Assembly (NCBI GenBank): GCA_027296525.1
Contig: JAPUJA010000214.1
Coordinates: 1-7,400, forward strand
DNA from: Pseudomonadota bacterium
GTDB lineage: Bacteria > Pseudomonadota > Alphaproteobacteria > UBA828 > JAPUJA01
Length of the DNA stretch: 7,400 bases
Direction: 5' to 3'
Below, piece after piece: positions 1-5,126 of the stretch. Each line of letters begins with the position of its first letter. The stretch's first letter is position 1. The notes under the pieces were generated by a model, which saw only the letters and a list, made by a program, of their open reading frames with translations, made no database searches and was not told the DNA's origin. The translations under genes and the position numbers were made by a program.

Positions 1-47
1 CCCCGTCGTCGCGCTCTTCTTCACTTGATGGTGTCCGCGGGTTTTGG

Positions 48-1469
48 ATGACTTGGCGGGGACGGATATGGCCGGCGAATACCGGCGGCGCGGGATACGG
101 GGATGACGAGGTGGACTTAAAAGAAGGCGTGGCCCATCAAAAGGCCGGCCGGCTGAAGGAGGCCGAGCGGATCTACCGCGCGCTTCTCGAGGAGGACCCT
201 CAACGGGCCGATGCGTGGAACAACCTTGGCCTTCTCTATTTGGATCGCCGGGACACGGAAAAGGCCGTCGCCTACATCGGCCGCGCGCTCAAGATCAATC
301 CGGGCGGGCCGGCGTTCCATCACAACATCGCCGGCGCCTATGGTCGGCTCGGTGATTTGGAGAAGGCCGAAAGTCATTATCGTGAGGCGATCCGGCTCGA
401 GCCGAGCTACGCGAGCGCCTATTTCAACCTGACCGGTATCGCCAAGTTTTCGGAGGGCGATCCGGCCCTCGGTGGGATCGAGAAACTGCTCGAAAAATCC
501 GCTCTCTCGCCGGAGGACCGGTGCTATCTGGGCTTCGCGGCCGGAAAGATTCTCGATGATCTCGGCGACTATGACCGCGCCTTTTCACATTATCGCGAAG
601 GAAACGCGGCCAAGGAGGTGCGCTTCGATCGAAAAGAACATGAGCGCCGGACGGACGATCTGATCCGCATCTTCGACAGAGAGTATTTCGAGGCGCATTC
701 GGACTTCGGCATCATCGACGTGGTGCCGATCTTCGTGATCGGCATGCCGCGTTCGGGCACCTCGCTCGTCGAGCAGACACTCGCGAGTCACCCGAAGATT
801 CATGGCGCGGGCGAGCTTTACGATGTTCATGCGATCGCGCGGGCCTTGCCGCGGCACGTGAAAGGCGGGCAAGGCTATCCGGCCTGCATGAAGGCGATCG
901 ACCATGCCGCCGCCGAGGGCTTCGCGCTCGAATATCTCAAGCAGACATTGCGTCTCGCGCCAAAGGCCGAGCGTATCGTCGACAAGCATCCCTTGAATTT
1001 CCTCAATCTCGGACTGATCCATTTGATGTTTCCGAAGGCGCGCGTCATCCATTGCCGTCGGGATGTCCTCGACACCTGTCTCTCCTGTTACTTTCAAAAC
1101 TTCACGAGTGGTCAGGAATATTCGTTCGATCCCGAAGACCTCGGATTTTATTACCGCCACTATCGCCGCTTGATGGCGCACTGGACAAAGGTTCTGCCCG
1201 AAAAACCATTCGATCTGAATTACGAAGAGCTCGTGGCGGATCACGAGCCTGTCGCGCGGAAGCTTCTGGCCTTTGTCGGACTCGATTGGCACGACGACTG
1301 CGCGGCCTTTCATCGAACCGAGCGGCCCGTCCAGACGGCGAGCCGATGGCAGGTGCGTCAACCCATCTACCGCACCTCGGTTCGCCGTTGGCGCAACTAC
1401 GAACGGCATATCGGCCCGCTTATCGATGCTCTGGGAGACTTGGCGCAAGAAAGCCGAGGCGCGGATTGA
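48..1469 (+). CDS. TPR-repeat sulfotransferase-family protein
   Basis: The N-terminal part (residues about 22-123) holds three tetratricopeptide repeats with the usual G/A/Y/P spacing (for example AWNNLGLLYLDRRD and HHNIAGAYGRLGDLEKAE), with a weaker fourth repeat near residues 160-190. The C-terminal half is a sulfotransferase domain. GMPRSGTSLVE at residues 232-242 is the 5'-phosphosulfate-binding loop for PAPS, and RVIHCRRDVLDTCLS from residue 332 matches the 3'-phosphate-binding segment. Family knowledge: such fusions transfer sulfate from PAPS to an unknown acceptor, with the TPRs probably binding a partner or peptide; the acceptor cannot be read here. No signal peptide is seen, so it is probably cytoplasmic. 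The ATG at 48 has a poor ribosome site and adds a Gly-rich leader. A GTG at 111, preceded by GGGG and GACGAG, begins right at the first TPR and may be the true start. It has no evident link to the catabolic genes. Confidence 0.9.
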   Translation: MTWRGRIWPANTGGAGYGDDEVDLKEGVAHQKAGRLKEAERIYRALLEEDPQRADAWNNLGLLYLDRRDTEKAVAYIGRALKINPGGPAFHHNIAGAYGRLGDLEKAESHYREAIRLEPSYASAYFNLTGIAKFSEGDPALGGIEKLLEKSALSPEDRCYLGFAAGKILDDLGDYDRAFSHYREGNAAKEVRFDRKEHERRTDDLIRIFDREYFEAHSDFGIIDVVPIFVIGMPRSGTSLVEQTLASHPKIHGAGELYDVHAIARALPRHVKGGQGYPACMKAIDHAAAEGFALEYLKQTLRLAPKAERIVDKHPLNFLNLGLIHLMFPKARVIHCRRDVLDTCLSCYFQNFTSGQEYSFDPEDLGFYYRHYRRLMAHWTKVLPEKPFDLNYEELVADHEPVARKLLAFVGLDWHDDCAAFHRTERPVQTASRWQVRQPIYRTSVRRWRNYERHIGPLIDALGDLAQESRGAD

Positions 1470-1628
1470 GCCCTGGGGCGAGGGATGATCGCGTGTTGAT
1501 GCCCCTCGGACTCGCTCGAGGACGGCGTAGCCGATGCTATCCGAGTTGGATATGCTGCCGGCTGTCGCACCGAGGGGCGCGGACCTGTGAGGGGAGATCA
1601 CGGGCGGTTTCGGGAAGCGTCGAGGGAC
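1470..1628. other. Gene-free region upstream of the first CoxG-like remnant
   Basis: These 159 bases between the sulfotransferase stop and the first CoxG-like ATG hold no convincing gene. They contain a perfect 9-base inverted repeat (GCCCCTCGG at 1501-1509 and its complement at 1570-1578, about 60 bases apart) and a smaller inverted repeat TATCC-gagtt-GGATA at 1538-1552. The latter abuts the TATGCTGCCGGC element that recurs before the second CoxG-like start. No run of T follows any hairpin, so there is no clear terminator for the sulfotransferase gene. A relic regulatory region is the most likely content. Confidence 0.4.
1538..1562 (+). promoter_or_regulatory. Relic regulatory element (TATGCTGCCGGC) before CoxG-like remnant 1
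   Basis: TATGCTGCCGGC at 1551-1562 differs by one base from TATGCTGTCGGC at 2190-2201. Each begins exactly 78 bases before a CoxG-like ATG (1629 and 2268). The equal distance suggests a shared ancestral 5' region. TATGCT could be a -10 box, but no good -35 lies 17 bases upstream in this copy. The short inverted repeat TATCC/GGATA at 1538-1552 overlaps it and could be an operator. This is inference; no binding site has been recognised by name. Confidence 0.3.
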
Positions 1629-1673
1629 ATGAAACAGACGGCGGAATACCGGTTGCCGGGCAACCGCGAAGCC
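1629..1673 (+). pseudogene. CoxG-like N-terminal fragment 1 (SRPBCC, CO-dehydrogenase subunit G type)
   Basis: The reading MKQTAEYRLPGNREAL from the ATG at 1629 resembles the start of CoxG-family proteins (M-x-x-T-G-E-Y-R-L-P-x-x-R-E-x-V-W) and the second fragment at 2268. CoxG proteins are SRPBCC-fold accessory proteins of molybdenum hydroxylase operons, usually about 150-200 residues long. Here the similarity stops after codon 15, where the sequence turns into the middle of a monooxygenase gene. GAGGG lies just upstream of the ATG, closer than ideal for a ribosome site. The match is short, so the family call rests on about 15 residues plus its repetition and context. The fragment is non-functional as CoxG. 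Confidence 0.5.
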
Positions 1674-1824
1674 CTTGAGGGTCCAGGTGCCGAAGGAGGT
1701 CTGGTCCGTCCCCAAGCGCGCGACGTTCATCGAGCGCATCCCGGAGGAGAGCCGGTGGACCGGCTCGGGACCATACGGCGTGAGCGCCGGGCCAGGGGAC
1801 GCGCCGTGATCCTGGGGGATGCCG
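1665..1824 (+). pseudogene. Fragment of an FAD monooxygenase paralog (codons ~227-281)
   Basis: This stretch aligns with 3640-3805 of the intact monooxygenase gene downstream. The middle reads VQVPKEVW...FIERIPEESRW, against VRVPRDVW...FIERMPEEGRW in the intact protein. The right end reads GRAVILGDA, against GRVAILGDA, the FAD-binding GD motif. Nucleotide identity is roughly 70% by eye. The fragment lacks a net 5 bases in the first third and 1 base near 1756. Each change shifts the frame, and together they restore it. In the shifted frame a TGA follows near 1808. The dinucleotide-binding N-terminus and the C-terminus are both missing. It is a dead remnant of a paralog, not a copy of the present gene made recently. 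Confidence 0.85.
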
Positions 1825-2169
1825 GAGCGCGCGTGGATCGTGCACCGCTTGCCCATCATATGGGCGAGGCGAGCGACCGCCCTGAGGTCGTGGTCGTCGA
1901 TGGTGCCCGTGAGAAACCCGTCGCTCGTCAGACTGTCGCCGTCGCCGGCCACCTTGATGAGATCGACGCCGTCTTTCAGCTGCTTTCGCGTCTCGGCGGT
2001 CATCTCGTCGCGCGGGTTGCAGAGCACGCCGAAGGAGGACGCGGGATGCTCGATGAAACTCGGAAAGGCCAATGCGATCGCGTTGTAGGTCGTTATGCGG
2101 CGCCCGCTTCCCGCGATACGCGGACCTTCGATCATGCCGGCATTCACGGCGTCGCGCGGGGCGACGTTG
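1825..2169 (-). pseudogene. Fragment of the amidohydrolase gene (codons ~120-235)
   Basis: This piece aligns without a single gap to 5842-6186 of the intact amidohydrolase (constant offset 4017). I count about 27 mismatches in 345 bases, roughly 92% identity, and the longest perfect run is 45 bases (2016-2060). The minus-strand frame stays open and reads, for example, RDAVNAGMIEGPRI and DLIKVAGDGDSLTSDG. It keeps the counterparts of Lys192 and His232 but lacks the HxH motif, the second active-site His and the catalytic Asp, so it cannot be an enzyme. About 16-17 of some 115 residues differ, including non-conservative changes such as Leu to Pro and Asp to Arg, which suggests drift. Left of 1825 it joins the monooxygenase remnant head-on; right of 2169 similarity ends abruptly. 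Confidence 0.93.
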
Positions 2170-2201
2170 CAGATTGTATTCAGTTTCAGTATGCTGTCGG
2201 C
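2167..2201 (+). promoter_or_regulatory. Candidate promoter/operator upstream of CoxG remnant 2 and coxS
   Basis: TTGCAG (2167-2172) and TATGCT (2190-2195) are separated by 17 bases, the usual sigma-70 spacing, matching consensus at 3 of 6 and 4 of 6 positions. The spacer is strikingly AT-rich for this region. TATGCTGTCGGC (2190-2201) recurs with one change at 1551-1562, both 78 bases before a CoxG-like ATG. The -35 half lies across the end of the amidohydrolase fragment, so it could have arisen by chance at that junction. If real, it would drive the rightward operon. No experimental or database support is available. Confidence 0.35.
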
Positions 2202-2267
2202 GGCTGCCATCCGGGGGCGGACCGACGGCCGCGAAACGGGGCGGGCCCCCAAAGCGTAACGCCGCCT

Positions 2268-2384
2268 ATGGAATTAACAGGGGAATATCACCTGCCGGGA
2301 GTGCGCGAGGCGGTGTGGCGGGCGCTCGGGAAGCGTTCGGCGGGAGGCCCGGGGTTGAACGGGAGAGGTACCGGGCTTGGGTGA
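2268..2384 (+). pseudogene. CoxG-like N-terminal fragment 2, truncated, directly before coxS
   Basis: From the ATG at 2268 the reading is MELTGEYHLPGVREAVWRAL, a good match to the beginning of CoxG-family SRPBCC proteins, which assist maturation or membrane attachment of CO-dehydrogenase-type molybdenum hydroxylases. After about 20 codons the family pattern (normally ...LNDPE.L...IPG) is lost. The frame continues as a Gly/Arg-rich tail to a TGA at 2382-2384. That stop is one base before the ATG at 2386 of the next gene, the spacing of translationally coupled genes. One reading is an internal deletion that removed nearly all of coxG but left its start and stop. A complete CoxG would need about 130 or more further residues. 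Confidence 0.6.
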
Positions 2385-2391
2385 GATGCGG

Positions 2392-2880
2392 ATGCGCATT
2401 CCGGTTTCCATGACGGTCAACGGCAAGCCGGTCTCGAAGGAGGTCGAGACGCGAACCCTGCTCGTTCACTTTTTGCGCGAGGAGCTGGGCTTGACGGGCA
2501 CCCACATCGGTTGTGATACGAGCCAATGCGGCGCCTGCGTCGTTGACATCGATGGGCGCTCGGTCAAATCCTGCGCCGTGCTCGCCGTTCAGCTCGAAGG
2601 GTCGGAGGTAACGACCGTCGAGGGGCTCGCGCGCGACGGCGAATTGCACCCGATGCAGGCGGCCTTCAAGGAGCATCACGGCCTTCAATGCGGCTTCTGC
2701 ACGCCGGGCATGCTGATGAGCGCGATCGACCTCGTGCGGCGGCATCCCGAGCCGTCCGAGGAGACGGTCCGACGCGAGCTCGAAGGCAACATCTGCCGCT
2801 GTACCGGCTACCACAACATCGTCAAGGCGGTGCAGGCGGGAGCCCGTGCGATGAAGGAGGCCAAGGGTATCCGGCCATAG
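2392..2880 (+). CDS. coxS: CoxS-type [2Fe-2S] small subunit of a xanthine oxidase-family molybdenum hydroxylase
   Basis: This is the electron-transfer subunit that passes electrons from a molybdenum active site to FAD in CoxSML-type hydroxylases (CO dehydrogenase, xanthine dehydrogenase, nicotinate and isoquinoline oxidoreductases). Counting from the ATG at 2392 (162 aa), the plant-ferredoxin-like cluster ligands are Cys41, Cys46, Cys49 and Cys61 (GCDTSQCGAC). The C-terminal helical [2Fe-2S] domain has Cys100, Cys103, Cys135 and Cys137 (CGFCTPGM, GNICRCTGY). All eight ligands are present and the length is normal. Three starts compete: TTG 2377 (GGGAGAGG 8 bases upstream), ATG 2386 (one base after the preceding stop) and ATG 2392 (GGGTGAG 6 bases upstream). 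Partner genes coxM and coxL are absent on both sides, so partners must be encoded elsewhere or the gene is orphaned. The gene symbol denotes the family; the substrate is unknown. Confidence 0.93.
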   Translation: MRIPVSMTVNGKPVSKEVETRTLLVHFLREELGLTGTHIGCDTSQCGACVVDIDGRSVKSCAVLAVQLEGSEVTTVEGLARDGELHPMQAAFKEHHGLQCGFCTPGMLMSAIDLVRRHPEPSEETVRRELEGNICRCTGYHNIVKAVQAGARAMKEAKGIRP

Positions 2881-2961
2881 CAGAAAGCGCCCGAGCTGCT
2901 CTTACGGCATTCGAGGCGATGGGAGGAAACGCGAGGCCAAACGGGAGATAGCGAGCGGGCG

Positions 2962-4164
2962 ATGACCAGGAGACATGCGGAAATCGTCGGCGCCGGATTC
3001 GCTGGGTTGACCCTGGGCGCGGCGCTGGCGCAACGGGACTGGACGGTTCGCATTCACGAGCGCTCGCCCGAATGCCGGACCTTCGGTGCGGGCATTTGGT
3101 TCTGGGAGAACGGGTTTCGCGTGTTGAATGCGATCGGCGCCTGTGACGATGCGCTCGACGGGGCGGTGATGGCGCCGTCATGGGAGAGCTTCGACGAAGG
3201 GGGCAAGACGATCGATCGCTTCGAGTTCGGTAATCACGAAACCGGCGGGCGGATCTTTTGCATCGTGCGCCAGCAGCTCTACGAGGCGGTGCACCAGGCG
3301 GCTCTTCGCTCGGGCGTGGAAATCGAGACGAGCTCGACGGCCGAGGGTGCGACGCCCGAGGGCGAGCTGATCATCGAAGGGGGCAAGCGCTATGAGGCCG
3401 ATCTCGTCGTCGGCGCGGACGGCGTCAACTCGAACGTGCGCGACACCGTCGGGCTCTTGAGGAAGCGGACGGTGCATAGCGACGGCGCCATACGGGTGAT
3501 CGTTCCCTTCACCGAGGAGGAGGTCTGTGAGCCGGGTTGGGACCGGATCTTCGAGCTCTGGTCGGGCCCCCGGCGCGCGCTCTATACGCCGTGCAGCCGG
3601 GAGACGCTCTATCTGTGTCTCACGAGCCTCGCCGAGGACCGCGAGGCCCTGCAGGTTCGGGTGCCGAGGGACGTCTGGGCCCGGTCTTTCCCGAAGCTCG
3701 CGCGATTCATCGAGCGCATGCCGGAGGAGGGAAGGTGGGACCGCTTCGAGACCATCAAGCTCCACCGCTGGTCCAAGGGGCGCGTCGCGATCCTGGGTGA
3801 TGCCGCGCACGCCATGCCGCCCGGCCTCGGACAGGCTTGCGGCACGGCGGTCGTGAACGCCCTTGGGCTCGCAACGACGCTCGACGAAGAAAAGGACATC
3901 GACCGGGCGCTGGAGGTCTGGGAAGCCCGCGAACGCGTGCTCACCGAGCATACACAGTGGTGGTCCTGGTCGACCTGGCCGATCACCCGCGTGCCGCCGT
4001 GGCTTGCCCACGCCGTCTTCAACTGCCCGGGTCTCAGCTCTTGGATCGCCAAGCAACGGGCGCGGCCCTCGCTCTACGTCCCCTACGGCACGGCCGGGGA
4101 TCCGCGCTGGCTGCCGCCCGAGATGCGCACGAAAGGCGCGGCGGCGAGCGCGGTCGGCGCATGA
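2962..4164 (+). CDS. FAD-dependent monooxygenase (aromatic-ring hydroxylase, salicylate/6-hydroxynicotinate hydroxylase-like)
   Basis: This 400-residue protein is a class A flavoprotein monooxygenase: it uses NAD(P)H and O2 to hydroxylate an aromatic or related substrate. Visible motifs are the Rossmann dinucleotide-binding GAGFAG (residues 10-15) with acidic Glu33 at the end of the second strand, the DG motif around Asp153-Gly154 (VVGADGVNSNVR), and the FAD-ribityl-binding GD motif at Gly279-Asp280 (GRVAILGDAAHAMPPG), followed by GQACGTAVVNA. Length and motif spacing are normal. The C-terminus is Trp-rich but has no clear membrane anchor. The start has a weak ribosome site (GGGAG about 14 bases upstream). 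The gene lies 81 bases after coxS, and its stop overlaps the next gene as ATGA, so the two are translated together. A degenerate fragment of a paralog lies at 1665-1824. The precise substrate cannot be assigned. Confidence 0.93.
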   Translation: MTRRHAEIVGAGFAGLTLGAALAQRDWTVRIHERSPECRTFGAGIWFWENGFRVLNAIGACDDALDGAVMAPSWESFDEGGKTIDRFEFGNHETGGRIFCIVRQQLYEAVHQAALRSGVEIETSSTAEGATPEGELIIEGGKRYEADLVVGADGVNSNVRDTVGLLRKRTVHSDGAIRVIVPFTEEEVCEPGWDRIFELWSGPRRALYTPCSRETLYLCLTSLAEDREALQVRVPRDVWARSFPKLARFIERMPEEGRWDRFETIKLHRWSKGRVAILGDAAHAMPPGLGQACGTAVVNALGLATTLDEEKDIDRALEVWEARERVLTEHTQWWSWSTWPITRVPPWLAHAVFNCPGLSSWIAKQRARPSLYVPYGTAGDPRWLPPEMRTKGAAASAVGA

Positions 4165-5045
4165 AATTTCTGACCCTCGAAAAAGGCCAGCTCGGCGCGC
4201 TCGTCGGTGACAGGTGCGTCGACCTCGTGGCGGCGGCAGAGGGGAGCTCGCCGTCAACCCTGCTCGATCTCGTAAAGGCCGGAGACGATGCGGCCGCAGC
4301 CGTCTGGCGGGTTGCCCAGAAGGCCGCGGCGGAGGGCGTCGCATCGCGCCCGTTCGACAAGGTCGCGCCGCTCGCGCCCATACCCCAGCCGGCGCGCAAC
4401 ATCTTTTGCCTGGGGAAGAACTACCGCGACCATGTGCGCGAGCTCGGCGGGCAGATCGATCAGAGCGCCGCCATGCCCGAGGCCCCGATCGTATTCACCA
4501 AGGCGACGACGACGGTGATCGGACCGGGCGATGCGATCCCGGCCCATGGGGAGGTGACGCAGGAGCTCGACTACGAGGCCGAGCTCGCGCTCGTTATCGG
4601 TAAGGACGGCTCCGACATCGCGCCGGAGCGCGCGTGGGAGCATGTCTTCGGCTATACGGCGATCAACGACGTCACCGCGCGCGACATCCAGAAGCGCCAC
4701 CGTCAGTGGTTCCTGGGCAAGAGTCTCAACGGCTTCGCGCCCATGGGACCCGTCGTGGTTCACCGCTCGGCCATGCTGCCGGCGGCGGAGCTTCATGTGC
4801 GCTCCTGGGTCAATGGCGAGGCGCGTCAGGACGCGACCTTCGATCTTCTCATCTTCGGCGTGCCTGAGATCATCGCAACGCTGAGCCGAGGAGCGGCGCT
4901 CATCGCCGGCGACATCATCGCGACCGGAACGCCGGCGGGTGTCGGGATCGGGTTCAAGCCGCCCAAGTTTCTCGCCCCGGGCGATGAGGTGATCGTCGAG
5001 GTGACCGGCGCAGGGCGCTTGGTCAATCGCGTGAGCGACGCTTGA
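4161..5045 (+). CDS. Fumarylacetoacetate hydrolase (FAH) family protein
   Basis: The start ATG at 4161 overlaps the monooxygenase stop (ATGA), giving 294 residues. The FAH-fold metal site is intact: Glu139 and Glu141 in ELDYEAELALVIG and Asp170 in INDVTARD, with the 2 and 29 residue spacings typical of the family. Other signatures are CLGKNYRDHVRE (from residue 83), KSLNGFAPMGP (from 187) and the C-terminal IIATGTPAGVGIG, plus a short N-terminal domain. Members cleave C-C bonds or decarboxylate beta-keto acids: fumarylpyruvate or acylpyruvate hydrolases, homoprotocatechuate-pathway decarboxylase/isomerase, and sugar-acid hydrolases. Coupling to a ring hydroxylase makes a ring-cleavage product such as an acylpyruvate-like acid a reasonable substrate, but no ring-cleaving dioxygenase is present in the window. 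It is probably a cytoplasmic Mg/Mn enzyme. Confidence 0.93.
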   Translation: MKFLTLEKGQLGALVGDRCVDLVAAAEGSSPSTLLDLVKAGDDAAAAVWRVAQKAAAEGVASRPFDKVAPLAPIPQPARNIFCLGKNYRDHVRELGGQIDQSAAMPEAPIVFTKATTTVIGPGDAIPAHGEVTQELDYEAELALVIGKDGSDIAPERAWEHVFGYTAINDVTARDIQKRHRQWFLGKSLNGFAPMGPVVVHRSAMLPAAELHVRSWVNGEARQDATFDLLIFGVPEIIATLSRGAALIAGDIIATGTPAGVGIGFKPPKFLAPGDEVIVEVTGAGRLVNRVSDA

Positions 5046-5104
5046 GAGACCGTGCCCGGTCCACTCAGGCCCCCTTGCGCCTCATGAGGGACGGGCGATC
5101 GATT

Positions 5105-5124
5105 GGCGGCGAGGCTTCGCCGCC
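5105..5124. terminator. Hairpin between convergent genes, possible bidirectional terminator
   Basis: GGCGGCGA (5105-5112), loop GGCT, TCGCCGCC (5117-5124) forms a perfect 8-base-pair GC-rich stem. It sits 60 bases after the FAH-family stop on the plus strand and 2 bases after the amidohydrolase stop on the minus strand. Neither side has a clear T run, so it is not a textbook intrinsic terminator. The position between converging genes supports a role in ending transcription or protecting the 3' ends. Confidence 0.55.
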
Positions 5125-5126
5125 GG

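Noticed and set aside
1501..1578. 9-base perfect inverted repeat about 60 bases apart, considered as mobile-element ends or a large RNA structure
   Set aside because: There is no transposase, target duplication or conserved RNA core between the arms; it may be chance or a relic operator.
585..2252. A 555-codon open frame on the minus strand
   Set aside because: Only its 1825-2169 part resembles a protein (amidohydrolase fragment). The rest is antisense to the sulfotransferase gene and to the monooxygenase fragment, so the length is a chance product of GC-rich DNA.
1629..2384. Insertion sequence or integron-like gene shuffling as the cause of the mosaic
   Set aside because: No transposase, integrase, terminal inverted repeats or attachment sites are visible, and the conserved order and strand of fragments fit plain deletions in a tandem duplicate better.
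3178..4344. A 388-codon minus-strand frame opposite the monooxygenase
   Set aside because: Composition is Arg/Pro/Ala-rich with no family motif, while the plus strand carries a complete flavoprotein with all FAD motifs.
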